DNA of 64,000 nt from Peptoniphilaceae bacterium (GCA_028726605.1 JAQYPV010000011.1:60412-124411), one strand, 5' to 3'. Counted from the stretch's first letter, positions 16,620 to 26,163 are shown. Notes: generated from the sequence alone by a model not told the origin. Translations and numbers: made by a program.

Positions 16620-18116
16620 TCACACCTGCTCCAGGAACCGCAAAAACGCCTGTTTCCCCGCATCCGTGCGCGCGTAGACGCCCGCATGCTCCAAAACCTT
16701 GGCGAACACGAGCCCCGTCTCCGTCTTCAAGACCTCTTCCACGTTTTCCGCCGTGATGCTGTGGCGCGACTGAAGCTCCTCCGCCCAGTCGGCGTGAGGC
16801 GCCGTCAGCGGGTCCGCGTGGAGATCCTCGCCCTTCACGAGTTTTTCGCCCACGGCGGCGAGTTCCGCCTTGAGGCGCGCCGGCAACACCGCAAGGCCCA
16901 TCACCTCGATGAGGCCGATGTTTTCCTTCTTGATGTGGTGCAACTCCGCGTGCGGATGGTAGAGTCCCAGCGGGTGCTCCGGCGTAGTCAGATTGTTGCG
17001 CAACACGAGATCCAACTCGTAGTCCTCGCCGCGACGCCGTGCGATGGGCGTTATGGTGTTGTGCGGCTCCCCGTCTGTCTCAGCGTAGATCACCGCGTCC
17101 TCATCGGTGTACCCGCGCCACGACATCAAAATCCGATCCGCGAGCTCCACGAGGCGCTCCGGCTCAGCCGCCCGCAGACGAATGACCGACATCGGCCACT
17201 TCACGATGCCCGATTCGACGTCAGAAAAGCCGGGAAACGCAAACGGCGTCTCCACCGGCGCCTTCGCCATGGCAAACGTGTAATGGCCCCCTTGGAAGTG
17301 ATCGTGCGCCAAAATGGACCCGCCCACGATGGGCAAGTCCGCATTCGAGCCCACAAAGTAGTGCGGGAACTGCCCCACGAAATCCAAGAGCTTCGCAAAG
17401 CACGCGCGGTCGATCTTCATTGGCACGTGCTCCCGATTCAAGCAGATGCAGTGCTCGTTGTAGTAGACGTAGGGTGAATACTGCAAAAACCACGGCGAGT
17501 TGTTGATGGTGATGGGGACGATGCGATGGTTCTGACGCGCCGGATGGTTCACGCGACCGGCGTACCCCTCATTTTCCGCACAGAGCTGGCACTTGGGATA
17601 AGCCGATGCCGGCAGATTGCGCGCCGCTGCAATGGCCTTGGGGTCCTTTTCCGGCTTGGACAAGTTGATCGTGATGTCCAGATCGCCGTACTCCGTGGCC
17701 GTCTTCCAGCGCACGTCCTTTTGGATGCGATCTCGACGAATGTAGTTCGTATCCTGAGAAAAGGCGTAAAACCAATCCGTGGCCAGCTGCGGATCTTCCT
17801 TGCGCAGGCGTTCAAAGTGTTCAATCACCTGTGCCGGGCGGGGCGTGAGCGCGCCCATGATCTTCGTGTCGAAGAGATCGCGGTAGACGATGGAATTCTC
17901 CGTCAGCACGCCGCGCGCAAACGCGTCGTCCACGAGCACATCCAACACCTCGTGGAGATTCTCCTCCGTCGCCGATTCGACCTCCGGCAGATGGACGTCG
18001 TCCACCTCCAGGACCTCCAAAAGCGCATTCGTCGCCCAGATCTTTTCACAGGGCGCAATGAGTTTCTTGTCCAGCGCATAGCCCACGAGCTTCGCCAGGG
18101 CTTCCTCACGATTCAT
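16620..18116 (-). CDS. galT: UDP-glucose-hexose-1-phosphate uridylyltransferase, type 2
   Basis: A 498-residue enzyme of the Gram-positive (type 2) GalT family, which is much longer than the E. coli form and of the usual length here. It swaps UMP between UDP-glucose and galactose 1-phosphate in the Leloir pathway. Recognisable segments are the N-terminal region with the YALDKKLIAP run, the CHLC-like CQLCAENEGY, NRIVPI-like residues before NNSPWFLQYSPY, the histidine-rich ILAHDHFQGGHY, and the LYHPHAELHHIKKENIGLIEVMG segment. AAGGAGGCCGAT precedes the ATG. It follows mglC after the mgl terminator, so it may have its own promoter or depend on read-through. Confidence 0.93.
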   Translation of the reverse strand: MNREEALAKLVGYALDKKLIAPCEKIWATNALLEVLEVDDVHLPEVESATEENLHEVLDVLVDDAFARGVLTENSIVYRDLFDTKIMGALTPRPAQVIEHFERLRKEDPQLATDWFYAFSQDTNYIRRDRIQKDVRWKTATEYGDLDITINLSKPEKDPKAIAAARNLPASAYPKCQLCAENEGYAGRVNHPARQNHRIVPITINNSPWFLQYSPYVYYNEHCICLNREHVPMKIDRACFAKLLDFVGQFPHYFVGSNADLPIVGGSILAHDHFQGGHYTFAMAKAPVETPFAFPGFSDVESGIVKWPMSVIRLRAAEPERLVELADRILMSWRGYTDEDAVIYAETDGEPHNTITPIARRRGEDYELDLVLRNNLTTPEHPLGLYHPHAELHHIKKENIGLIEVMGLAVLPARLKAELAAVGEKLVKGEDLHADPLTAPHADWAEELQSRHSITAENVEEVLKTETGLVFAKVLEHAGVYARTDAGKQAFLRFLEQV

Positions 18117-18162
18117 ATCGGCCTCCTTTTCGACCTCATCGATTTTACCTTCATCGGTTCGG

Positions 18163-18209
18163 ATAAAAGAAGAACGACCGTCAAAGTCTCCCTTCTCCGG
18201 TCGTTCTTC
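18163..18209 (-). terminator. mgl operon terminator
   Basis: GAAGAACGACCG (18169-18180) and CGGTCGTTCTTC (18198-18209) make a perfect 12-bp stem; on the minus strand it is followed by TTTTATCC. It lies between the mglC stop and the galT start. Confidence 0.85.
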
Positions 18210-18235
18210 GTGGGGATTTTCCCCTGTCTTCTCAC

Positions 18236-19921
18236 TTATTTCTTCTGGACGTACTTCAACGAGTCGAGCGTGACGGCGATCATGATGATGACGCCCTGGA
18301 GCACGAACTGGAGGTTCGTATCGATGCCCAGGATCGTGAGCGAGTACGTCAGGGCCGTAAAGATCAGCACGCCGACGACGACGCCGGAGATCTTACCAAT
18401 ACCACCGGTGAAGGAGACGCCACCCACGACGCAGGCCGCGATGGCTTCCATTTCCCAACCTTGACCATAGGCCGCCGAACCGGAACCCACCATGCGGATG
18501 TTCTCCAGCCAGGAACCGAAGCCGTACAGCACGCCGGCCAGGATGAACGCGCCCATCGTGATCTTGAAGACCGAGATACCGGAAACCGAAGCCGCCTCCG
18601 GGTTGCCACCCACGGCGTAGAGGTTTTTCCCGAACGTCGTCTTATTCCAGATGAACCACACCACGATCACCGCGGCGACCGCCCACAGGATGATGGTCGG
18701 GAAGCCGTTGATCTTCGGAATGATCATGCCCGGGATCTCCGGTGCGATCGAACCGAACGACACGCCCTTCGTGGCGTAGGTCAAGAGGCCGAAGATGATG
18801 AGCATGTTGGACATGGTGGAAATGAACGGATGGATCTTAAACCGCGCCGTGAAGAACCCGGCGAGGGCCGAGAACAGCACGCTCAACAGCACGCAGGCCA
18901 CGAGAGCCAGAAAGATGCGCGCCAACACCGGCATCGTGTCGAAGTTGAAGACCACGCCGAAGACCGAACCCGTGTTCGGGCCGTTGTGCATGATGATGGT
19001 GGACGCCACCATGCCCAGACCGACGATACGACCAATGGAGAGGTCAGTGCCGGTGAGCAAGATGAGGCCGGCCACGCCCAAGGCGAGGAACATACGCGGC
19101 GACGCCTGTTGCAGAATCGTCAGGAAGTTGTTCACGGTGAAGAGCTGTGTGCCTTTCAAACGTGGCGCCAGAATGCCCAGCAAGATAAAGACCAAAATGA
19201 TGGCGATAAACAGACCATTCTTCAACAAGAACTGCTTCAGGTTGAACTGGTAGCGGTAGTTCTCCAAGCGCTGCTGGAGCGATTGACCGAACGTGAAGCG
19301 CGAGGCGCGCAGCTGGTCGATCATGTGATATTTTTCCATGAACGCTTCATGGCGACGGTCCTTGATCAGCTGACGCTGAATGTCATAGTTGACCTTGGCA
19401 TCGAAGATTCTGTTCTTGTGGACGTAGTCCTCATCCTTGAGTTCCTGCGCCTGATCCACTGTCGAATCCGCCTTGATCTCATTGATGCGCGCCTGATGCG
19501 TCTCTTCCAATTCCTTGAGCGCCTGTTGGTGCTCTTCTTCCGCCAATTTGTACTGCGCTGCCACGCTCTTCTCAACGTGCTGGAAGTAATCTTTGTCAAA
19601 GTGAGCGTTCAAATAATCTTCGCCCTCTTTGATGAGCTTGTCGATCTGCGGCTTGCGCTGCTGCGCCACTTTGAGCGCCGCTTCCCGCTCCCGCTTGTAT
19701 TCCTCAATTTTCGGTGCCTTTTCCGCATCCGTGTAATTGCGGTCTTCCTTCAAGAGCTGAATGGAATCCTGCAATTCCTCGGCCTTCGCCGAGCCGTCCA
19801 GACGCAGGACGTCGATCTGATGTTGGATCTCGGCGAGATGATCCTGAATGGGCTTCAGAAGTTCTGCTTCGCGCTCCGGCGAGAGAATATCGCTATTGGC
19901 CTTGGTATTCAAATCGTTCAT
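18236..19921 (-). CDS. mglC: Galactose/methyl-galactoside ABC permease with long cytoplasmic coiled-coil extension
   Basis: A 561-residue protein. From about residue 232 it is a normal MglC/RbsC-type permease with eight to ten spans, GLILLTGTDLSIGRIVGLG, the loop YAVGGNPEAASVSGI and VVGGVSFTGGIGKISG. Residues 1-230 are an added hydrophilic, strongly charged, helix-forming domain rich in Glu, Lys, Gln and Ala, with heptad-like stretches at about 20-60, 70-105, 115-165 and 180-225. The usual family length is about 330. The start at 19921 has GGAAGGAAGAAGG upstream, and no later in-frame ATG is placed to give a normal-length permease. It works with mglA and mglB, 19 bases downstream of mglA. Function of the extension is unknown. 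Confidence 0.88.
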   Translation of the reverse strand: MNDLNTKANSDILSPEREAELLKPIQDHLAEIQHQIDVLRLDGSAKAEELQDSIQLLKEDRNYTDAEKAPKIEEYKREREAALKVAQQRKPQIDKLIKEGEDYLNAHFDKDYFQHVEKSVAAQYKLAEEEHQQALKELEETHQARINEIKADSTVDQAQELKDEDYVHKNRIFDAKVNYDIQRQLIKDRRHEAFMEKYHMIDQLRASRFTFGQSLQQRLENYRYQFNLKQFLLKNGLFIAIILVFILLGILAPRLKGTQLFTVNNFLTILQQASPRMFLALGVAGLILLTGTDLSIGRIVGLGMVASTIIMHNGPNTGSVFGVVFNFDTMPVLARIFLALVACVLLSVLFSALAGFFTARFKIHPFISTMSNMLIIFGLLTYATKGVSFGSIAPEIPGMIIPKINGFPTIILWAVAAVIVVWFIWNKTTFGKNLYAVGGNPEAASVSGISVFKITMGAFILAGVLYGFGSWLENIRMVGSGSAAYGQGWEMEAIAACVVGGVSFTGGIGKISGVVVGVLIFTALTYSLTILGIDTNLQFVLQGVIIMIAVTLDSLKYVQKK

Positions 19922-19940
19922 AGGACCTTCTTCCTTCCTA

Positions 19941-21458
19941 TTACAGATACTTCGCGCTCAAGCGAAGCAGCTCTTCCTGGTCGGTCTCCTTCGTATTGAC
20001 GATGCCCGCCAACCGACCGTTGGACATGACGCCGATGCGGTTGGTAATGCCCAAGATCTCCGGCATTTCCGACGACACCACGATGATCGTCTTGCCCTGT
20101 TTCGCCATGTCGATGATCAGCTGATAGATCTCGAACTTGGCGCCCACGTCGATGCCGCGCGTCGGCTCGTCCATCAAGAAGATGTTCGGGTCGCGCTCCA
20201 ACCATTTGCCAAAGATGACCTTCTGCTGGTTACCACCCGACAGGCTCATGATGCTGTCCTCCGGCCCCATGGCCTTCGTGTGCATCGTCTGTAACTCACC
20301 CATCGTGGCGCGCATCATCTTGGACTTCGACAGGGCAAAGCCCTTCTTGTAGTGGTTGATGTTCGCGATGGTGGTGTTGAAGACCAAGTCGCTCTTCGGG
20401 AAGATACCGCTGGACTTGCGCTCCTCGGTGATCATGGAGAAGCCGTGTTCCATGGCCTCTTTGGAGTTGGTGAAGTTCATGCGCTTGCCGCGGTAGAACA
20501 CCGAACCGGCCGCACGTGTCCGCACGCCGAAGATGGTCTCCAGGAGTTCCGTGCGTCCGGCGCCCACCAGCCCGTAGAGGCCGAAGATCTCACCCTTGCG
20601 GACGTCGAACGTGATGTCTTGCAGATGCGGCTTGAACTTCGTCGACAGACTCCGAATGGAGAGGACCACTTCGCCCGGCTCGTTGTCCACATCCGGGAAG
20701 CGGTTGTCCAGCGAACGACCGACCATGGCAGAAATGAGTTCGTTCATATTCGTGTCGCTCGTGTTCTTCGTCTCGATGAGTTTGCCATCGCGCAAGACCG
20801 ACACCTGGTCGCAGATCTCGAAGATCTCATCCATCTTATGCGAGATGTAAATCAGCGAAATGCCCTGATCGCGCAGCTGGTTCATCATCTTGAAGAGCTT
20901 GCGCACTTCCGGCTCGGTCAAGGACGACGTAGGCTCATCCAACACGATGAGCTTAGCGCGATACGAAATGGCCTTGGCGATCTCGCACATCTGGCGCGTG
21001 GAGACGGACAACTTGCGCATGGGCGCATTGAGCGGCACCATGATGCCCAAGCGACGGAAGAGTTCCGACGCTTCCTTGTGCATGCGCGCTTCGTCGATGA
21101 TGCCCATGGCGTTGGTGGGATAGCGGCCTAAGAACAGGTTATCCACCACCGTGCGATCCAGGGCTTGGTTGAGTTCCTGGTGCACCATGGCGATGCCGTT
21201 CTCCAGCGCGTCCTTCGGATTGGCGAAGACCACCTCGCGCCCGTCTAAGTAGATTTCACCCTCGTCCTTTTGATACGTGCCGAACAGGCATTTCATCATC
21301 GTGGATTTGCCGGCGCCGTTTTCACCCATGAGGCCCATGACTGAGCCGCGCTTGACGTCGAGGTCAATGTGATCCAGCACGCGGTTGCGTCCGAATGATT
21401 TTGACATTCCCCGGATGGACAGAACGATGTCATCTTTCACTTCGCTCACTTCTGTCAT
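19941..21458 (-). CDS. mglA: Galactose/methyl-galactoside ABC transporter, double ATP-binding protein
   Basis: A 505-residue fused ATPase. Walker A GENGAGKS is at 45-52; the first domain has LSVSTRQMCEIAKA in the signature place and IVLDEPTSSL as Walker B; the second has the degenerate GLVGAGRTEL and the signature LSGGNQQKVIFGKWL with FLMDEPTRGID. It supplies energy for hexose import with MglC. It is separated from mglB by 137 bases that contain a strong hairpin. The MGL assignment rests on the associated binding protein and on galT/galM nearby. Confidence 0.92.
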   Translation of the reverse strand: MTEVSEVKDDIVLSIRGMSKSFGRNRVLDHIDLDVKRGSVMGLMGENGAGKSTMMKCLFGTYQKDEGEIYLDGREVVFANPKDALENGIAMVHQELNQALDRTVVDNLFLGRYPTNAMGIIDEARMHKEASELFRRLGIMVPLNAPMRKLSVSTRQMCEIAKAISYRAKLIVLDEPTSSLTEPEVRKLFKMMNQLRDQGISLIYISHKMDEIFEICDQVSVLRDGKLIETKNTSDTNMNELISAMVGRSLDNRFPDVDNEPGEVVLSIRSLSTKFKPHLQDITFDVRKGEIFGLYGLVGAGRTELLETIFGVRTRAAGSVFYRGKRMNFTNSKEAMEHGFSMITEERKSSGIFPKSDLVFNTTIANINHYKKGFALSKSKMMRATMGELQTMHTKAMGPEDSIMSLSGGNQQKVIFGKWLERDPNIFLMDEPTRGIDVGAKFEIYQLIIDMAKQGKTIIVVSSEMPEILGITNRIGVMSNGRLAGIVNTKETDQEELLRLSAKYL

Positions 21459-21527
21459 AATCCTTCCTCATTTCTAAATCCTGAGAGGCCCGGCCGGCCC
21501 AGTGGCCCGTAGACCGTGCGAACTCTC

Positions 21528-21558
21528 AAAAAAAGCTATCGGGTTTCCCCGATAGCTT
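21528..21558 (-). terminator. Terminator-like hairpin between mglB and mglA
   Basis: AAGCTATCGGG (21533-21543) pairs with CCCGATAGCTT (21548-21558); on the minus strand the stem is followed by seven T's. This is a well-formed rho-independent terminator inside the operon and should let only part of transcription reach mglA and mglC. Confidence 0.85.
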
Positions 21559-21595
21559 GGTCCCCCCCGCTTCAAATCACGTGGCTATTGCCATC

Positions 21596-22924
21596 TTACT
21601 GATTCAGAATCGACGTATAGGAGCTGGCGTTGTCCGTCTTCACCATGTTGATGGCGAACGCATCGTACGCACCCGGGTTGCCCAGACGGTTCGTGATGTT
21701 GGATTCCGTCTGACCATCGCCGCCGATGTACTCGACGTTCAGGTTGAGCAGCTTGTCGTACTTCTGCAGCAACGGCTGATAGGTCGAAGACAGGAAGTTA
21801 TCCGACGAGTTGTAGATGTTCAGCCACACCTTTTTCTCCGGGCTCTTCGCCGCGTCGAGCTGCTTCGCGACCGGATCAAACGGCTTCGTGGAATCCATGA
21901 AGTCTTGATAGTTGTCCGCGGTCACAGCCACGTTCAAGGCGTAGAACGAACGGTCTTCGTCAACGTACTTGTATTCATTTTCCGTGAGGACGTTGCCGGC
22001 TTCATCCGCCGTCGCGATGCCGGTGTTGACATCCACGCCGTCCAACAGGTTGCGCAGCACGCGCAGCGTCAGATATGCCTGAACGTCAGCATGCTGGCTG
22101 ATGGTTCCGCCGTAACCGTCGGCAATGGCCGCAACGGCATCCGAGTTGGCGTCATAGCCAAACGTCGGAACTTTGTTCTCTTTCGACCAGGCGTTGAACA
22201 TGGCCATGCCCATGCCGTCGTTGTTGGAGACGACGATGTCGATCTGGTCGCCCAACGACGAAGACCACGTCCCGATGGCGTTGCCCGCCGTCGGAGCATC
22301 CCACGTCGCACCAGCGGTGTTCTTCATTTCCTGGCTGGCCAGCTCACGAACCTTCATCTTCGTGCCGTTGACATCCAGTTCGCCGTCTTTGACGTTCGTG
22401 CTTGCGCCTTCAGCGTTCGTGCCGACCGGGCTCGAATCGATGGCGCCATCTACCTCAACGGCGGTGCCCAACGCTTTGCGCACACCACGCGTACGCGCGA
22501 TGGAGTCGTTGTGGCCGACGTCGCCGATGGCCAGAACGTAACCGATGATGCCATCGCCATTACGGTCGATGGTCGCCGCGTTCTTGGTGATGTAGTCCGC
22601 GACCATCTGGCCCTGAACCTCAGCACCCTGGTTGGCATCGAAGCCAACGTAGTACGTCTTGTCGTTGAAGCTCAACGCCTCTTTGTCCAGTTCACCCGTG
22701 GACGAGTTGGACGGCTGACGGTTGAACCAGACCAGCGGCTTATCCTTGTTGGCAACGGCCTCGCCACCCTGTGCCGCTTCCGTCGATTCAGCTTCAACAG
22801 CAGCCGTTGTCTCGGCGCCGCCATCCGCACCCGTCGTCGCTTCTGTGCTGTCTGTTCCGCCGCCGCATGCCGTCAGTGTCAGCATGCCAGCAAGCAGCAA
22901 ACTTGCCATGACTTTCATTTTCAT
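21596..22924 (-). CDS. mglB: Galactose/glucose-binding lipoprotein with circularly permuted fold
   Basis: A 442-residue lipoprotein (lipobox LTLTAC, C20; acidic linker to about residue 58). The mature chain starts where canonical MglB is already at its fourth strand: VWFNRQPS (N68) matches VFFNKEPS of E. coli MglB. It then runs in order through the calcium-loop-like DRNGDG (120-125), GHNDSIAR (H138, D140, R144), W208, SNND (N235) and FGYD (D258). The canonical first 85 or so residues appear at the C-terminus instead: VWLNIYNSSDNFLSS (D375, N376, F377) and AFAINMVKTDNAS (423-435). Nearly all sugar-contact positions are present but in permuted order. ATG at 22924 is preceded by GGGGGAG; the frame is open further upstream, but the signal peptide fixes this start. 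It feeds MglAC. Confidence 0.88.
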   Translation of the reverse strand: MKMKVMASLLLAGMLTLTACGGGTDSTEATTGADGGAETTAAVEAESTEAAQGGEAVANKDKPLVWFNRQPSNSSTGELDKEALSFNDKTYYVGFDANQGAEVQGQMVADYITKNAATIDRNGDGIIGYVLAIGDVGHNDSIARTRGVRKALGTAVEVDGAIDSSPVGTNAEGASTNVKDGELDVNGTKMKVRELASQEMKNTAGATWDAPTAGNAIGTWSSSLGDQIDIVVSNNDGMGMAMFNAWSKENKVPTFGYDANSDAVAAIADGYGGTISQHADVQAYLTLRVLRNLLDGVDVNTGIATADEAGNVLTENEYKYVDEDRSFYALNVAVTADNYQDFMDSTKPFDPVAKQLDAAKSPEKKVWLNIYNSSDNFLSSTYQPLLQKYDKLLNLNVEYIGGDGQTESNITNRLGNPGAYDAFAINMVKTDNASSYTSILNQ

Positions 22925-23104
22925 TGGAATCTCCCCCTTATGGCTTAAAACAAATGTTTCTTCCATAACCCTTCGTGCTACGTTCAAAGCATCCATGAAC
23001 AAGCCACGTTCGACCAATTCCCATTGGGCGCAATAGTGATTTTCTGCGATTGCACTTGGGGTCAAATGGGTGGCTCCTTCGAGACGCACCCTTTGATGGA
23101 TTTA

Positions 23105-23133
23105 ATTATAGCATAAGTGAAATTAAAGTAAAA
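23105..23133 (-). promoter_or_regulatory. mgl promoter
   Basis: On the minus strand, an extended -10 (TGC then TATAAT, 23105-23110) with a weak -35 TTTTAC (23128-23133) at 17 bases. Just upstream are AAACG-type half sites (about 23131-23160). The distance to the mglB start gives a leader of about 175 bases, in which I see no known riboswitch. Confidence 0.6.
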
Positions 23134-23334
23134 CGATTCCCAAAAAAAACGCTTTCTTAACGATCGATTTGCTTAAAAATGGCTTGATTTCAATAGTTAA
23201 GCGCGATGACGACCTCTCGATTCCGACGGTTCCGCCAGCGGCGGCGTCATTGTCATCGCTTTTTTTCGTCGCTTCGCCACAACCGCTGGCCCTCAGCATC
23301 GTGCCATCCGCTCGCAACACCGCGCCGCCAGGCC

Positions 23335-24441
23335 TCAGCATCGCCCGGCGCGGAGGTCTTTCACCGAGTTGCCCTCCACAATGGACACCGGAAAGCGGTA
23401 CAGGTGGGGCGTCTTCACTTTGCTGGGGGATTGCAGGCGCTTGACGAGGCGCGCGGCGGCCACGCGGCCCAGCTCGAACTGCGGGTGCTCCGCGGTACAG
23501 AGTTTGAGGGTGGCGTCGGACACGATCTGCGCGTGGTCGAACGACACGATGGACAGCTCGTCCGGCACGCGGATTCTGGGCTGAAAGGCGTTCAGAAATT
23601 GATAGGCGGTCTCGTCGTTATAGGCCATAAGCGCCGTGCAGTGGCGGCTGCGCTGGCGAAATTTCCGCAGCTGTGCCTTCGAGAGCGCGTAACTGCGGTC
23701 CTTCGTGGAAAACCACAGAATGTGATGGTCGTCGATGGGGATGTGAAAGTCCTGAGCGGCGTGGATGAACCCGCGATAGCGCTCCACGCCCTGCTGGTCG
23801 TCGTATTTGAAGATACCGCAGATCTTCTCGTGCCCCTTCTCCACCAAAATGCGCATGAGCTCATAGCCGCATTGATAATCGTCCATCTCCACCCCATCGA
23901 CGGGCAGTTCCGCGTAGTGGCTGTGAATGAACACGATGGGGATGTGACGGGCGAGGTATTCTTTGTAAATCCAAAGGTTGGGATTGGGAAACGCCGAACG
24001 CGTCCCCTCGACAATTAAGCCGTTGACGTTGTGATTCAAAAAGCGCTGCAAGAACAGCGCTTCTTCGTTCAGATCATTGCGCGTGACGCCCACGTCAAGA
24101 CTGTAGACGTTCTCGTCCAGGACCGACTGGATGCCGGCGTAAATCTGTGGAAATAAGTAATCCGCAAAGTAACTCATGATGAGCCCCACGGACTTCTGCC
24201 GGGCGCCCGGCGACTGCCACTGATAGGACACGTAATACCCGCTGCCGCGTCGGGCCACCAGCAGCCCCTCGACCACTAACTTTTGCAGCGCCGTACGCAC
24301 CGTCTGCCGCGAGAAGCCGAACTTGTTTTGCAGCATGTGCTCGCTGGGAAACGCATCGCCGTGACGCATGATGCCCGAGAGGATGAGCGTCTTGGCCCAA
24401 TGGTAGATCTCCAAGTACTTGTAATTGGCCTGACTTCCCAT
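23335..24441 (-). CDS. araR: GntR/LacI-hybrid arabinose repressor
   Basis: A 368-residue regulator with a GntR-type winged helix at the N-terminus (about residues 5-75, with FPSEHMLQNKFGFSRQTVR) joined to a LacI-type sugar-sensor domain (SVGLIMSYFADYLFPQIY onward). This hybrid arrangement is that of AraR of Bacillus and Clostridium, which represses arabinose genes until L-arabinose binds. The ATG at 24441 has GGAAGGG upstream; two ATGs further up lie in sequence without family similarity. It is downstream of araB at the end of the arabinose block, about 115 bases away. Confidence 0.88.
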   Translation of the reverse strand: MGSQANYKYLEIYHWAKTLILSGIMRHGDAFPSEHMLQNKFGFSRQTVRTALQKLVVEGLLVARRGSGYYVSYQWQSPGARQKSVGLIMSYFADYLFPQIYAGIQSVLDENVYSLDVGVTRNDLNEEALFLQRFLNHNVNGLIVEGTRSAFPNPNLWIYKEYLARHIPIVFIHSHYAELPVDGVEMDDYQCGYELMRILVEKGHEKICGIFKYDDQQGVERYRGFIHAAQDFHIPIDDHHILWFSTKDRSYALSKAQLRKFRQRSRHCTALMAYNDETAYQFLNAFQPRIRVPDELSIVSFDHAQIVSDATLKLCTAEHPQFELGRVAAARLVKRLQSPSKVKTPHLYRFPVSIVEGNSVKDLRAGRC

Positions 24442-24555
24442 GGCTTTGCCCTTCCTACGCACCATTTCCAACCGCCGCGTCGCGATGCTGTGCGCAGCAT
24501 CGCCGGCCAATCATTCACAACGCCGCGATGCCGAACCCGCCGCGTCGCCGCCGGC

Positions 24556-26163
24556 TCAATCCAGCGCCGCAATGGCCTCCTCTTCGATGCGAAGCCCCTT
24601 TTCGTAGCGCTCCATGTACGCCTTCCATCCGGCGATGCCGTCCGCCTGCGGCTCCAGCGTGTCCGCCTCCAAATGCTCAAAGACGTGCGCTAAAAAGTCG
24701 CCGAGATCCGCGTAATGCGCGCGCTCCAGCATGTAGCGCGCCAAGAGCGCGCTTCCCCACGCGCCACCCTCCGTGGCGTGCGCCAAGACCGTCACCGGCG
24801 CCTCGATGGCGTCGGCCAACGCCTGCTGCGCCACGCCTTTCGTGCGGAAGAGGCCGCCGTGCCCCAACATGGACTGAATGGCGATGCCTTCGCTCTCCTT
24901 CAGCTGGTCGAGTCCCATCTTGACGCAGGCGAGCACACTGTAGAGATGCGCGCGGAACACATTCGCCAACGTAAACCTCGCGTTTTCCTCCTGTGCAAAC
25001 AGCGGACGTCCCTCGTTCACGTGCGTGATGCCCTCGCCCGAATAATAGCCGTAGCTCAGTAAGCCGCCTGCATCGCGGTCGCCTTCTCCCGCCGCCTCAA
25101 ACAGCGTCTCGAACACCTGATCCATGTCCACGTCGGCGTGAATGCGCCGCGCAAAGTCAGAAAACAACGCCGCCCAGTGGTTGATGTCCGTGGTGCCGTT
25201 GTTGGCGTGCGCCATGGCCACGGGGAGCCCCTCCGGCGTGGCTACGAGGTCGATCTCCCGCATGACGTGCGCCAACGGGCGCTCCAACACCAGCATGGCA
25301 AACGCGCTCGTCCCCGCACTGCAATTGCCCGTACCGGGCTTCACGGCGTTCGTCGCGACCATGCCCGTACCGGCGTCGCCCTCCGGCGGACAGAAGGGAA
25401 TGCCCTCGTGCAATGCCCCCGAAGGATCCAGCAGCAGCGCCCCCTCTGCCGTGAGGCGTCCCGCCTCCTCGCCCGCGCGATGCACGACGGGGAAGAGTTC
25501 CCGGGCCGTCCAAGGCACATCGTAAGACGCAAGCAAGGCGTCAAACGTCGCCAGGCGATCCGCATCGTAATCGCCCCCATCCGCGGCAAGCGGGAAAATG
25601 CCGGACGCTTCGCCCGCGCCGACCACTTTTTCGCCCGTCAAACGGTAGTGGATGTAGGACGAGAGCGTCGTCACGAACGCGAGGTCCTTGACATACTCCG
25701 CCCCGTCCAGTACGCGCTGAAAGAGGTGTGAGCCCGTCCAGCGCAGCGGCATGGCAAAGTGGAGCGCTTCCGTCAGTTGATCCGCTGCCTCTTCGGTGTT
25801 GGAATTGCGCCACGTCTGAAACGGTGTGAGCAAGGTATCGTCGGCGTCGAGCGCCAAAAAGCCGTGCATCATGCCGCTGATGCCGATGGCCGCAAACGTG
25901 GAGGGCGCCGCGCCGTAGCGCTTCTTCACATCGCCCGCGAGCGCCGCATAGGCCGCCTGCAGCGCATGCAAAATCTCGTCCAGCGCATACGTCCAGACGC
26001 CATTCACGAGCTGATTCTCCCACGTGTAGCCACCCACCGCCACGATGGCGCCCTCCGGGTCCACCGCCACGGCCTTCACGCGCGTGGAGCCGAATTCCAC
26101 CCCCAGCGTCACCTGCGTCCAGTCCACCGAAAAAAGCACCCGGGCCGTCTCAGTTTTGTCCAT
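24556..26163 (-). CDS. araB: L-ribulokinase
   Basis: A 535-residue FGGY-family carbohydrate kinase. The N-terminal phosphate-binding region GVEFGSTRVKAVAVD and the GVWTYALDEI segment are typical of the clostridial L-ribulokinase type; GNCSAGTSAFAM and the C-terminal SMLGHGGLFRTKG provide the ATPase-core motifs. It phosphorylates L-ribulose to L-ribulose 5-phosphate for AraD. The ATG at 26163 is preferred (GAGG upstream); it lies inside the last codons of araD, so the two overlap by 14 bases and are translationally coupled. Confidence 0.92.
   Translation of the reverse strand: MDKTETARVLFSVDWTQVTLGVEFGSTRVKAVAVDPEGAIVAVGGYTWENQLVNGVWTYALDEILHALQAAYAALAGDVKKRYGAAPSTFAAIGISGMMHGFLALDADDTLLTPFQTWRNSNTEEAADQLTEALHFAMPLRWTGSHLFQRVLDGAEYVKDLAFVTTLSSYIHYRLTGEKVVGAGEASGIFPLAADGGDYDADRLATFDALLASYDVPWTARELFPVVHRAGEEAGRLTAEGALLLDPSGALHEGIPFCPPEGDAGTGMVATNAVKPGTGNCSAGTSAFAMLVLERPLAHVMREIDLVATPEGLPVAMAHANNGTTDINHWAALFSDFARRIHADVDMDQVFETLFEAAGEGDRDAGGLLSYGYYSGEGITHVNEGRPLFAQEENARFTLANVFRAHLYSVLACVKMGLDQLKESEGIAIQSMLGHGGLFRTKGVAQQALADAIEAPVTVLAHATEGGAWGSALLARYMLERAHYADLGDFLAHVFEHLEADTLEPQADGIAGWKAYMERYEKGLRIEEEAIAALD

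Noticed and set aside
22925..23089. 55-codon in-frame extension upstream of mglB
   Set aside because: The lipoprotein signal peptide starts at 22924 with a strong ribosome binding site; the upstream part is the leader between promoter and gene.
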